The position numbers were made by a program, and so were the translations under genes. The notes under the pieces were generated by a model. That model searched no databases. It saw nothing but the letters and a program-made list of their open reading frames with translations, and was not told the DNA's origin. Positions 36,978 to 47,678 of a stretch of 64,000 bases of DNA are shown here, piece after piece. Within the stretch, counting starts at the first letter, position 1; the number at the start of each line of letters is the position of its first letter. This DNA comes from Galdieria partita (lineage: Eukaryota > Rhodophyta > Bangiophyceae > Galdieriales > Galdieriaceae): the NCBI GenBank assembly GCA_025991245.1, contig BQMJ01000029.1, positions 1 to 64,000 of the forward strand, written 5' to 3'.

Positions 36978-38657
36978 ATGTCTAATAGCGTGCCTTCAGA
37001 AGTATACCAGTCTGACGCTTTGATAAATAAGGCATATTATGATGAAGCATTTATCGAAGCCGGAGGAATAGAATATGAAGTTCCAAAGGAGGCAAACAGT
37101 GTAAAGGAAGAGCAATATAAAGTAGAGGCTCATTGCCTCATAGACCAACTGCAACAAGAACAAGAAAGAGAAGGATACAAGTTACGATACATAATTTCGC
37201 TTAAGAATAAAAGATATTTTACTATTTTATTGGCTGCTTTGGCAAGTATTGGAGGGATGCTGTTAGGTCTTGATATGAGCACTATCAGTGGAGCCAATCT
37301 CTATATGCCTCAAGATATTCATCTAACCTCGAAGCAAGATAGTCTAGTTGTATCTGGAGCACCACTTGGTGCAGTATTTGGAGCCTTTATTATGCCATTT
37401 ACCAATGAACTCGTAGGTAGAAAATGGGCAATTATTGTAGCATGTCTTTTTTACACCGCTGGAGCGATACTGGAAGCTGCTGCAGGAGACTATGGAGTCA
37501 TGATTTCAGGAAGATTGCTCGTCGGTGCTGGTGTAGGTCTTGCAGATGGTTCTGTTCCATGTTACGTAGCAGAATGCTGTCCAAAATCTTGGAGAGGAAG
37601 ATTGAATTCTTTATACCAATTCAATATTGCTTTGGGAGAGGTGTTTGGATATGTTGTCAATGCCATATTTGTCGATGTTTCAGGAAATTGGAGATTTATG
37701 CTAGGCTCGTCACTACTATGGTCCACTATATTGCTGTTAGGAATGCTTGGACTTCCCGAAAGTCCTCGATGGCTCATGGAAAAAGGAAAGAAAGTGCAAT
37801 CATTTGTAGTGTGGAAGCATCTTCGAGGTTTTGAAACGGATGACTCCAAGTTAGAATTCCTCTTTCTTGAAAGAGTAATTTCAGAGGAACGAGAAAGAAG
37901 TCGTCACAGCAAACTAATATGGTTAGACTTTGTGAGAAGGCCTAGATGCTTCAAGGCTTTAGTAGTCGGAATAGCAATTGAGATATTCGTTCAATTCTCT
38001 GGTACCAATGGCCTTGTGTATTATATGAGTACACTAATGGAAGAAACGGGGTTTACTCCTGAGCATGCTGTGTACATGAGTCTCGTTGGAGGAGGAGCCT
38101 TATTACTTGGAACGATCTATGCTCTTTTCATTGTAGACAGAATGGGGCGAAGAATGGTTGCCATACCAAATATGATCATCATCTTTCTCGGCGTAATTTG
38201 GGTTGGCTTTTCATTCCTGACACCTAAAGCAAATGTAAAAACTATGCAAGGAGCTTACATAAGTGGCATTATATTCTACGAACTGGGTATGGGACCATTT
38301 TCAGTTCTTTCTTGGGTTACTCCAGCGGAAGTGTTTCCGACCTATTTAAGAAGTTATGGAATGATGGCTTGTGATGGAGCAGTCTTTTTGTTTGCTTGGA
38401 TCATTACTTATAACTTCACACGAATGCGGAATGCGATGACCAGCACTGGTTTATTTACTGGTTTCTATGGTGGCGTTGCTTTGGTGGGTGTTATATTTTG
38501 TATTATCTATTTTCCGGAAACCAAAGGAAAAACTTTGGAAGAAATTGATGAACTATTTCAAAAAGGCTGGTCAGAAATCGGAAGGCAGAATATAAAGGGA
38601 ATAGTAAAAAGCTGCAAGGATTGGATGTCTTCCAGAAAAGGAAGCCAAAGAGATTAA
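36978..38657 (+). CDS. MFS sugar transporter (sugar porter family)
   Basis: Intronless, 559 residues. Likely a proton-coupled or facilitative hexose/polyol carrier in the plasma membrane. Seen: a charged cytosolic N-terminus of about 75 residues, then 12 predicted hydrophobic segments; GRKWAI after the second helix; GRLLVGAGVGLADG with YVAE in the fourth-fifth helix region; PESPRWL before the central loop; DRMGRR in the second half; and PETKGKTLEEID at the end. These are the signature motifs of the sugar porter family. Length is normal. Substrate cannot be read from sequence. Family knowledge: Galdieria-type algae carry many sugar and polyol porters for heterotrophic growth. Start is the first ATG, 235 bp from the divergent desaturase. 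Confidence 0.93.
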   Translation: MSNSVPSEVYQSDALINKAYYDEAFIEAGGIEYEVPKEANSVKEEQYKVEAHCLIDQLQQEQEREGYKLRYIISLKNKRYFTILLAALASIGGMLLGLDMSTISGANLYMPQDIHLTSKQDSLVVSGAPLGAVFGAFIMPFTNELVGRKWAIIVACLFYTAGAILEAAAGDYGVMISGRLLVGAGVGLADGSVPCYVAECCPKSWRGRLNSLYQFNIALGEVFGYVVNAIFVDVSGNWRFMLGSSLLWSTILLLGMLGLPESPRWLMEKGKKVQSFVVWKHLRGFETDDSKLEFLFLERVISEERERSRHSKLIWLDFVRRPRCFKALVVGIAIEIFVQFSGTNGLVYYMSTLMEETGFTPEHAVYMSLVGGGALLLGTIYALFIVDRMGRRMVAIPNMIIIFLGVIWVGFSFLTPKANVKTMQGAYISGIIFYELGMGPFSVLSWVTPAEVFPTYLRSYGMMACDGAVFLFAWIITYNFTRMRNAMTSTGLFTGFYGGVALVGVIFCIIYFPETKGKTLEEIDELFQKGWSEIGRQNIKGIVKSCKDWMSSRKGSQRD

Positions 38658-39238
38658 GCGAAAAAGTCTTGGCTAACAATGTCTATTGGCTCGTCTGAAA
38701 TAAATTTGCTTGTAACTGTGTAGAATGCTTCCAGTAAACTGCAAACTTTGCAAATCTAATGGAACAAGAAGACTATTGACATTGTCCTTTGCATAGCACT
38801 TGTCAATAACACAAATATCAAGAGTTTGCATCCATTATTATTCATTAAACTTTCATAGATTCATAAAATTTTCTCCATGATTACTTAAGATTTGAGCTGG
38901 TTGTGTGCTATATACTCTAAATCCGACAAGAAATTTGTTTCTACTTGGATTTTGCAAAGTTTTAATAGAATTTATTCTTATTAAGAGGTATACAATTTCA
39001 AAATGAAACTATAAAACTCATAACAAGAAATAAATCTCATAAATGTAAGAACGTTGCAAACTATAAGTGACATCAGTAACTAAGCATTGATCGTGATTGA
39101 GATAAGCTGCAAGCTCTGTCTTCGATGAAATCATATGAGAGTTATTGACACAATTGGATGAACTTATTTTCCTCAAGAAACACACAATGCAAGCAGATTG
39201 TTTACAGAGAACTTTGTGTTTATTGACAAAAGTTTTAC
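38658..39238. other. Spacer, possibly holding an extra exon of the RhoGAP gene
   Basis: The stop codon of the RhoGAP frame overlaps a GTGAGT donor. A downstream minus-strand frame (to 39018) could supply an alternative tail of about 50 residues after an acceptor near 39170. Otherwise nothing is seen. Confidence 0.4.
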
Positions 39239-40385
39239 TCACTTTTTTATTTCGTCAAACAGACGCTTCAGTGCGACATCATTTTCTTTCGCATCCTTTA
39301 TCATAGCTTCAACAAGTGAAGTCATTTTTCCAAGTTCTATTAATGCGGTAACGGAGGAAGCGTCCCACTGAGTCATGGCAGGTGCAAGAACAAGTGCTAG
39401 ATTATGAGTATTCATTCTATTCTGATGACAATGTGCTGCTATTCTTCCAAGAGTAAGAGTTAATCTTGCGAGAACAAAAGCCCGACCGAAGTCCGGTATA
39501 AACGAAAGAACAGTGGCAAGGTCTGTTTGTCGAAAAGCGGATGTGTCGGATATTCCGAGAGAAGTCCATATGTCGTTTCTTGAAAAAGAGTGTTCTTGAC
39601 ATTCACCATTGACTGGAGCAGAGTTGTTGGACTGGGGTAACAAGCTATCAGCTGGAATCTGTCTTGAACCCACAGGTTTACTTGCAGCCATCATGGACCA
39701 AGCTTCAAACGCTTTTCTAGGAATCAGAGGCTGGTTCGCTTCTCGTAGTACTGTCTTTACGAAGCCACTCACAGCGTGTATATCTATTCTGGGAGGTATA
39801 TCTTCTTCTGCTGGTAGAGATCCTAGTTTTTCTATGTCTACAGCACTTCCAGAGACACCAAAGATACCTGCTGTTTCCATTCCTTGATAGAAATTAGTAG
39901 GATTGCGACTCAGATGGAGCAAAGTGCTCACCATATGTTTCTATATAGCACAGACAAGTTTCCATTTTCAACATAGTATCTGTATCCCAAAGCCATCTCT
40001 TAGGGATTTTGTTCGGCACTAACGTTGGGGAGGCGGTTCGTAACGGTTGCTTTGTTGTTTCGGGCGGCTGGCTTCTTGTTGGGCGAGTAGCATTGTTCTT
40101 TATACAGAAACCGGAACAACCTATGTTTTCTGAAGGTTCCAGTTGGTCATTTATAGCGTTTCTATTGGGTCGCTTTAAGTCTTCCGTGTATATTCTGCTC
40201 AACGGTATAGTGTTCGGTTTCGTATTCTCTTTTTTTGCCCTTGAGTACAAGTCATGAAATTCCGTACATGGTTGCTGCTTTTTGTCAGTATTTGAAATTT
40301 CTAAGGCTCTTCTAAGTTTCTGAAGTGCTGTATAGACTTCAGGTTTTACTCCCAAAGTATTCTGAAGATCACTCTCGTCTCCCAT
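39239..40385 (-). CDS. RhoGAP-domain protein lacking the arginine finger
   Basis: 365 residues from exons 40385-39932 and 39882-39239, with a 49 bp GTGAGC...CAAG intron; start is the first ATG of the frame. Residues about 1-140 are Ser/Pro/Lys-rich and lack a domain. The RhoGAP fold follows: CYIETYGMETAGIFGVSG, then HAVSGFVKTVLREANQPLIPR, split here only for description, then TVLSFIP and the helix NRMNTHNLALVLAPAM. Family knowledge: RhoGAPs speed GTP hydrolysis by Rho/Rac GTPases using an Arg in GIFRxSG. Here the codon at that place is GGT (Gly), so a classic catalytic role is unlikely; the protein may bind GTPases without activating them. A longer C-terminus through an added exon to 39018 is possible. 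Confidence 0.82.
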
Positions 40386-41284
40386 ATTTGATAGGTCGAG
40401 AGTCCCAACGAAGATTTCATTTGGCGCGTAATTCAAAGAACGATTTCAAATTTCAAATCTTCTTCTTTTTCCTGTAGCGTCGTTCATCTAAAAAAATATC
40501 CAGAAAGCTATAATAGCCAAGATACTTTCGTTGTATTTCAAGGAATGTCCCTTTACACTATTTGAAGTTGCTAGATTCTGTATTCCAATCACATCCAAGA
40601 CTGCCTTTCTGTAACGTAGAGGATAATTTAGAGGTTGTAAGCTAACTTGTAAGTTTCATCTGAATTGATATAACAAGTCAGGCAAATCTAAACCGAGTAA
40701 ATATGCCTCGAGAGTTGATTGCTCAAACTGTTGTATTCATAGGAACAGGGCATTTGTCGACGTATGATCATCTTTGAGTCATAAGTCTTTCGATTAATTT
40801 TTTTCGTATCATGAATGCTCCAGAGAACCTTTTGTTACATTCAAAGGATCGTTGTTTCTAAATTCTATTCAATAAGAGCTTTTGATGCACACAAGTGGTC
40901 AAACATTGGAAAATGGGGATGTCGGTAACTTTTACTTTCATTGATAAGGATAATATATCGTCATCGGTTGGAATGGACACCGATGGGTTTGTATCAGGAA
41001 AAAACAAATTGGGATGTCAAGCACATCTTTTGAGTTGTTATATACACTGAAATCATTGATATTTTGGCATTATCTACAAGTCGTCATTACGGACAATATT
41101 GTCAATTCATTTGAATCCTAACCAAGTATTGATTGTGAAACTCTACCCAACACTCATCTTAAATTAGGTACGCTATTTCCAAAGATAATGCTGAAAAACC
41201 AAAATGATGAAACAGATCATCGATAGTTGTTCTAAAGGCATTGGAAATTTGCAGTCTATGACGGCTATCAAAAACTAGTTCGAC
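40386..41284. other. Spacer between sulfotransferase and RhoGAP genes
   Basis: About 900 bp. It should contain the RhoGAP promoter and the sulfotransferase 3' end. No further gene, repeat or RNA was recognised. Confidence 0.45.
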
Positions 41285-42376
41285 TCAATGATAACCTAAA
41301 ATTTTAAAATCTGGTGCAAATGCCTTTCGAATGAGGAACATCGAGTTGATATCGAAAAAAACATCTTCTAATAATCGAGCCTGCGTAGATGGAAATCCTA
41401 TTTCTTCAGATGTCGGAAGATGAACAGACTTATTGGCAATCCAAGATAACACTAGTTGAGCATCATCTTCTAAATGCTCCAATTTACCTACAAAGTCATA
41501 CGGAATTATATCTATACCACAAATATACCATTGCGGAGCCCAATGTTCGTTCATTCTGTCACGTTTTTGTTTTACTACGGTACGTATAAATTGTGAAAAA
41601 GACGGCCTAGGACCTCTGAGTGCCTTGTTTTGAAATTTATGTTTCTTCATCAAGTTCCGTTCCTCAGGGGTAATGGAATAGTTTTCAAACAAATTTTCAT
41701 CCCACCAGCCAAATAAATGACCCATAAACTTTCTGTACTCAGAAGACCCCTTATCCTTGTTTTGAAACTTGTCCACATAACAAGATAGCATCCGTGTATA
41801 TGGATTTCTTACAAAAGTAAACTTGAGATACTCTGGTGAGGTCAGAATGCGCTCTATTTCCTCAGAAGGATAATCTATCAAGTACTTGAGACCACTAGTC
41901 GCACGCGAATGCGATGAAGTCAGGTTCCAATAATCTTCAACTCCTTCCTCACGACGTATTAGATACTTCCAAGTACTCGAAGCTGCTTTTGGTATTGGAC
42001 AATACACAAGTTTTAACTTTTCACTGACAATGATCCGCGAGACAAGTTTCTTTCTATACATAACACTTCTTCCCGAAACATGCTTCTGCTTCCAGAAAAA
42101 GTGGCGACTGTCCAAGGTCTGCTTCTTCCAATAAGGACACCAGTTCTCGGAGATGGCTTTCCGAATAAGTTCACGTTCTTCTTGTGTATCCAATGGTTCA
42201 ACACCAACTTGTCTAGAATATTTTGAACGAATGTGCCACAACAGGTCAGAAACTATTAATATAAATAAAACAAATATGAACAAGGGAGCGGTGTTCCTCA
42301 TCGTGTCAATAGGAGAAACTTTTCCAATTCTTCCCATTGTGGAGATGAACGGCGCCAGACAGAGCATAAGGTACAT
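41285..42376 (-). CDS. Membrane-anchored carbohydrate sulfotransferase (Sulfotransfer_2 type)
   Basis: Intronless, 363 residues. Type II membrane protein, most likely in the Golgi, moving sulfate from PAPS to a glycan. Seen: a short N-terminal tail, one hydrophobic anchor at about residues 30-47 (PLFIFVLFILIVSDLLW), a basic stem, the 5'-phosphosulfate loop CPIPKAASSTWK at 126-137, and the 3'-phosphate site FVRNPYTRMLSCY at 188-200. The KAASSTWK and RNPYTR pair is typical of the HNK-1/chondroitin/dermatan sulfotransferase group. Family knowledge: red algae make sulfated galactans, a plausible substrate class, but this is inference. ATG at 42376; inner Met codons at residues 4, 14 and 26 would also keep the anchor. 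Confidence 0.88.
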   Translation of the reverse strand: MYLMLCLAPFISTMGRIGKVSPIDTMRNTAPLFIFVLFILIVSDLLWHIRSKYSRQVGVEPLDTQEERELIRKAISENWCPYWKKQTLDSRHFFWKQKHVSGRSVMYRKKLVSRIIVSEKLKLVYCPIPKAASSTWKYLIRREEGVEDYWNLTSSHSRATSGLKYLIDYPSEEIERILTSPEYLKFTFVRNPYTRMLSCYVDKFQNKDKGSSEYRKFMGHLFGWWDENLFENYSITPEERNLMKKHKFQNKALRGPRPSFSQFIRTVVKQKRDRMNEHWAPQWYICGIDIIPYDFVGKLEHLEDDAQLVLSWIANKSVHLPTSEEIGFPSTQARLLEDVFFDINSMFLIRKAFAPDFKILGYH

Positions 42377-42729
42377 AGTCAGCCATTTAGTTGGGTTCCT
42401 TCAACTTATTTGAACTTAGATATGCTGCATCCATTTGTGAGAAGTATGTGTTGCCAGGATTAGTGGCGCTTTGTTATTTTGCCTTTTACAAGCGGGACCC
42501 CTGGTTTCCAAAGGGCTATTTGACAAAGGAGGATAAAAACTAAGCTTGTGTGTTTTGTTGTACAAAGTTTGTTTATCAGACCGTGCCCAGAAAACAATTA
42601 GAGTTACTGAAGTTGTCTTCTCTTGTGAAACTCTGTTGACCTTCGTTTGTTGTTTTGACCCTAGACACCAAGTTACAAACTTAGAAGTGTTACAAGTTGT
42701 CCCAGTTTTTGTTTGATTTTTGTTAAAAG

Positions 42730-43668
42730 TTATTGTTCCCAATGAGCAGTATAGTTTTGCTGAACTGCCCCTTCACTGTTTCCTTCACTTTGAATAGCAA
42801 TCCTCGAAGAAGGCGTTGATGGAGATTCTGCTAGCAATTCATTTCTCGGAAAGTCTTTCTTCATATCTTGTCCACTTTGTGTGAGTCTATGAATGTTACT
42901 TTCTATCATTTGGTCGAACAGAATCTCACATATCCTAGTTGCTTCTCGAAGTTTGCGTATATTCTGTCGAATGGCATCAAGCTAAGAAACAACTTTAACC
43001 ATCCCATACGAATAATCATTATAACGATATATTCACCTGATCTTGAAAATACTTAAATAGTCTTCTCTTAGATTCTCTTTTTTGCATATTTCTCCTCGAT
43101 GCCCTTTGTTCTTCGGATAATGGCGTCCCACTTCTACTACCACCTTCTCTCCTATTCCACAACTTACTTGTTGCGCTCATTCCAACAAGAAGACTACGTA
43201 CCTTGGACGCTCCAAAATAACGGTGTCCTTTGCAGAACCTTCTATGACAGGAAACGAATCTGGAAGCTGTTCGTTTAAGACTTGTGAAACTTTTTGCATG
43301 CCAATCCTTCTTATAAGCCAAATCAGTCGTTGCTGTAATCTACCTTCTTCTGTTGTTTCTTCTTCTATCATCCTTACATATTTCAGTCTCCTGTTTTTCC
43401 TCGATGCACAATGAGAAAATTGTCTAGAACTTGAACGTGTTTCTTCAAAGTCATTATCGATCATGCCAGTTTCTAATAGCCTTGGAGCGGAAAAAATTCT
43501 CAAAGTTTCCAACTGTGAACGTGCAATCATGTTTTCATGCCTCGAGAATTCAACGGGTTCTGAGAAATGAGATGACGCCATGAATTGTGATAGTGATGGA
43601 AGTGTCAATTGGGTGGATTGGTTTTCCTTGTTGGGATTGAGAATAAAGGATAAGCTCATTTTTGACAT
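42730..43668 (-). CDS. Unrecognised protein with basic and helical segments
   Basis: Three exons can be read: from the ATG near 43668 to an intron starting after ILERP (about 43201), a second exon ending with KYFQDQ near 43038, and a third ending with HWEQ and a stop at 42730. Splice sites are GTACGT and GTGAAT donors. Seen: a Ser/Gln-rich N-terminus; a conserved-looking helical stretch LIWLIRRIGMQKVSQVL at about residue 110-130; a strongly basic stretch SRRNMQKRESKRRLFK; then a likely coiled coil (LDAIRQNIRKLREAT). There is no known domain I can name. The basic segments suggest a nuclear protein, as inference only. The gene is transcribed in the same direction as the sulfotransferase beyond it. 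Confidence 0.6.
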
Positions 43669-43765
43669 TTTGGTAACTCAGAATTGCTTCGGTTCACCAC
43701 AGCATTTTTTGGGTGCAAACAGTGCTCAATGAGAAAGTCTCATAAGCAAAAACAATAAAACTATA

Positions 43766-44108
43766 CTATGCTCGTTCGACAACACCCACCTTCACACCAA
43801 GAAATCTGGTACTCGGTCCCAGTTGCCAATACAGAGTTGCCACTGTCGTCTTGTTCAACCCAATATTCAAGTTGTATTTCGAACTTTTGAACAGACAGTT
43901 CACTTTAACTGAAACTGCACCCTTTGTGGTGCAAAGTCCGAGCGGAGACGAGTGTGGTTTCGTTGAGCACCGTCAGTTTCGCTCCAATGGCCAAATTCAG
44001 CAAATGCGATGGTCTGGCTGAGATGTCGCAATCATCACGACAGCTGTTGCCCGAATTCGACGGAGACGATGTGCCTCGATGAAAAGACCTTTTCTTGTTA
44101 TTTCTCAT
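43766..44108 (-). CDS. Possible small two-exon gene, unrecognised
   Basis: An ATG at 44108 opens a frame of 67 residues (LLNLAIGAKLTVLNETT in its middle). A second frame downstream ends at 43766 and has beta-strand-like alternation (NLNIGLNKTTVATLYW). Higher G+C than the surrounding spacers and codon-like composition suggest coding. No intron with clear borders was found to link them, so the structure is tentative. No function can be proposed. Confidence 0.3.
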
Positions 44109-44537
44109 ATGTGTTCTATTTTATGGAATAGAACATTTTCATTTCAATCAAGAACTTCACAAGGTCTATAAGAATATAGTAAAATTGATTCTATTCGGTA
44201 ACTGCTTTGAAAGATATTACACACACCACTATTTCACTGGTTCAACTTTTCTATATCATTCACTTGGTGACTAGCATATGACAAGTAAAAATCTTCAAGT
44301 GTCTTACATATGCCCTCCACAAATCACTTTTGAATCATATTCTTTGTTAGCAGTCGTTGTACAATGAATCCGTCCAAGTATGGGCATAGTTGTATAAATG
44401 CTATCAAAGAATGTCTCAAGTTGCTCGTTCCAGTATCCAGTTTTATTGATTCAGCCAACAACAACAACAACAAGAAGAAGAAGAATAGTGAAAGTATATC
44501 AAACAATCACATTCCCTTTCTTAGATATTCGAAAGGA
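44109..44537. other. Spacer with a short trinucleotide repeat
   Basis: About 430 bp downstream of the dehydroquinate synthase stop. At about 44456-44488 there is a run of CAA units followed by AGA/AAG units. The 60-residue minus-strand frame over it is a Phe/Leu run caused by the repeat and is not taken as a gene. Confidence 0.5.
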
Positions 44538-46054
44538 CTATAAAGACTGTGACGCAAAGGGCACTTCATATTGTTCTGGATGTTGAAGAACTAACTTTTG
44601 AAAATGTAATATCGTGTCCTCAAGCACATCCACGGGAAAATCTCCAGTTATGATGGCATTTCCAATACTACGAAGGAGCACCAACTTCAACTTTCCCGAT
44701 TCAACTTTCTTATCAACTGACATAAATGTCATGAACTTCTCAAGTGTCATTGTAGGAGGTGGACGAATAGGAAGCGATGCTCGGGCTAAAATGGTTTCAA
44801 CACGAACAACATCTTCTTTCCTTAACCAACCCATTCGATAAGACATTTCCGCCTAACTCGAAAATTCATGTAAAAAGAAGCAAAAGTAAATCTTTCTTAC
44901 CGCCATAACCATTCCAGCTGCCACTGCTTCTCCATGTAGCCATGAAGAGAATCCTAATAATGCCAATGAACAAATCAATATACAAACACTACAAGACTTT
45001 ACAAACCTGTTCCAGCTTCTATTGCATGACCAAATGTATGTCCTAAATTGAGTATAGCACGAACTCCCGATTCTCTAAAAACAATCATGACGCAACAATA
45101 AAATTTAAGATACCTCCAAAATGATCAACAAACTATACCTTTCATCTGCGGAAACTACATCTGATTTATTTTCACAACTTCGATACATAGCAAAACTCAA
45201 TGCTTCAGGGTCCCTTTTCTTTAGTCGTTCCATATTTGTTTCACACCATTCCAAAAACTCAACATCTCGAATAAGGCCATACTTGATGACTTCCGCTAGT
45301 CCGGCTGCCAACTGTCTATCATCCAATGTACTTAATGTATTGATATCTACGACTACAGCCTAATAAAGCACTCACAAAAAAACTAACTATAAACGAACAA
45401 GGCATTTCTTACTTGAGGTTGATAAAAAGCACCAATCATATTCTTTCCTTTGGGGTGATTGACGCCTGTCTTTCCACCAACAGCAGAATCAACAACAGCC
45501 AACAACGTTGTTGGCACTTGAATAAAAGGTACTCCACGTACAAAAGTTGCTGCAGCAAAACCTGTCAAGTCTCCAATCACACCACCACCCAAAGCAATCA
45601 AAGTAGACTTTCTATCCAACCGATTTTCCATGCATTTGTCATAAAGAACACTCAAAGTAGTCAAATTCTTATGTATCTCTCCGTCGGGTATCTGAATGAA
45701 GCATACTTTCTTATTTGCACTTTTTAAAGTACGAATGAGACGTTCGAGATACAACGGACCCACTACCGTATTCGTGACAATGAGCACTTTGTCTCCAGGA
45801 ATATGAGGCTCAAAATATTGCTTGCTATCTAATATTCTCGAACCAAAATAGATGGGGTATTGCTTTGAAGGTGTTTGTACCAAGAGCTTTTCCATATGAT
45901 TCATAACTGGAGTACTTTGAATAGTAGAACAGTTGTTCCTCTTTGGCTGCCAAACAGTGGTTATCAGTCTATGTCTCTTACTGCCCCCCAATAGCAGCTT
46001 CTTTCTTAGTAAAAACTGTTGACTTATAAAACAACTCTTTCTAGATATTTCCAT
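44538..46054 (-). CDS. aroB: 3-dehydroquinate synthase (shikimate pathway), probably plastid targeted
   Basis: Converts DAHP to 3-dehydroquinate, second step of the shikimate pathway, using NAD and a metal ion. 432 residues from five exons: 46054-45413, 45359-45139, 45074-45007, 44953-44901 and 44852-44538; joining keeps the frame throughout. Seen: a Lys/Arg/Ser/Leu-rich leader of about 55 residues absent from bacterial enzymes; the NAD loop [30 protein letters not shown]; the catalytic region AEVIKYG; and metal-binding histidines in [12 protein letters not shown] and [11 protein letters not shown]. The protein is single-function, unlike the fungal AROM fusion, which fits a plant or algal plastid pathway. 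The leader looks like a transit peptide; this is inference. Confidence 0.95.
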
Positions 46055-46206
46055 ACCAGCTAGAAAGATAACGACCCAATTACTTCTTGAAAGACATTTT
46101 CACAAACAATCCATAAAACTGGGAATTTGAATATATAAAATTCTGAGTTTGTTTAGCTTGGATGACAATGTATCTCACAAACAATCCACTCAATCTTCAA
46201 AATCAT

Positions 46207-47604
46207 TTATAAATAGGTAGACTGTTCTCTATTTGTTGTAGCGTTTCCTTCTCTATCAAAATATAACAAAAGGTCTTGTTCTACGGATTGGTCTAACAGG
46301 TTACTCTTCCAATCTTGTCTGCCAACCTCTTCCTCTAACACATTCAGAAAATCACTACGTGCATTTTGCTCCGTTTCATCGATGACCCAAATGGTTCGAC
46401 AACTTGCTAAAGAAAGTTGTTCATTGGAACATGGAAACTGTCTGTAGCGGCTCTTATTTATAGGGCAATTCTTGTTTTTCTTCAAGGACTCCCAATCTTT
46501 AGTATACATATTCCCTGAAGCATGCGAGAGAACCCCTCGTTGACGCTTTTTCTGCAATTGTCTCCTTCTCAAACGTCTCCTGACGGAAGCTTGAACGACC
46601 TTCTCATCATACAAGCGATATATTAACATATAATGTTCCTTTTCTAGAAGCATCCTTAGTTTTCCAAGTGGCTTTTCGATACCATAAAGTTGGCAAATAT
46701 CAGACATAGGACAATAGACACAATGTCGCTTCATTTCCAACATCTTTAAATATTCTGTCGTGGCATTTCTTACTACATGAATACCTGTTTCGATGGGAAC
46801 TATGTCGTCGTAAGTATAAGGTTTGCTATCATCGCCATAAACAGTTATACGAAGAGAGCCATGAAACAACCCCAACGCATGAGAAATGTAAGACACTCCT
46901 TCAAGAAAAACATTCTTTTCATCCAGAGAAAGTGAAAACGTGTCTGCACTCAATTCATGAAGTTCTCCATCGTCAGTCTCCACTCCTAAACGACCAGAAA
47001 AAGACGAGTCTTTCAAACTCAATACTTCTGTACTTCTTAAAAGCTTTGCTGGACGTTTCCCTATAGGAGGAGCTTCAAAAAGAACCAAATAACGTAATCG
47101 TTCTTGTTCAGAAGGAAACTCAATAGTTTTGAGAGAAGAGGAAAACAAAATTTTCGTCACTTACTTGCATCCAGTCCACCAATAAAGTACCATTCGAAAA
47201 CCAATGAAACTAAAAAACTTAAAAAGCTATACGGGGTAAAAAAAAAGCACCGCCTACTTCTAACTTTTCCAAATTTTCCAAGTCAACAACAAAACGCCTA
47301 CATAGCGGAACTCCGTCAAAGTCTTTTGGTAAGGCAAACGGATAAGTTGCACCCAGTTTCTAAAAACTCGTTAGAAAGCGTCTCTCGAGTTATCCCTACT
47401 CACTAGTCCCAACATAATATTATCAATCACTCCAATGGGTCTCATTAAGAAGTGCATCCTTCCTTTCTCAGAACCATAATACGTGTCTCCACAAATACCT
47501 ACAGCTGAATTTATAATATGTGCTGGTATATACAATTCTTTGCGACACATTAGCCATTGCCAAGCCGCTTCGTGGTCTAGTAATCGGAACGAAAAGCCAT
47601 TCAT
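46207..47604 (-). CDS. Unrecognised multi-exon protein with a C-x2-C-x5-C cluster
   Basis: The first exon starts at the ATG at 47604 and ends at a GTGAGT donor near 47400. At least two short exons follow (through KLGATYPFALPKDFDG and FHWFSNGTLLVDWMQ). The last exon begins with FPSEQERLRY near 47118 and runs to the stop at 46207. Seen: CVYCPMSDICQLYG, a C-x2-C-x5-C set that could bind zinc or be part of an iron-sulfur site; right after it a helical stretch and a very basic run RRRLRRRQLQKKRQR. I do not recognise the family. The cluster resembles the last three cysteines of some RecB-like nucleases or glycosylases, but no catalytic motif supports either. A nucleic-acid role is a guess from charge alone. 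Confidence 0.6.
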
Positions 47605-47678
47605 CTTAGAGAAACATTTGCCCAATCAACATAACTCTTTATTTCTATGCAATAAGACGACCAATGTTGCATGATTCA

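Noticed and set aside
42416-42742. Minus-strand frame between the sulfotransferase and its neighbour
   Set aside because: It has no ATG at its start, no domain, and overlaps the end of a spliced gene in another frame.
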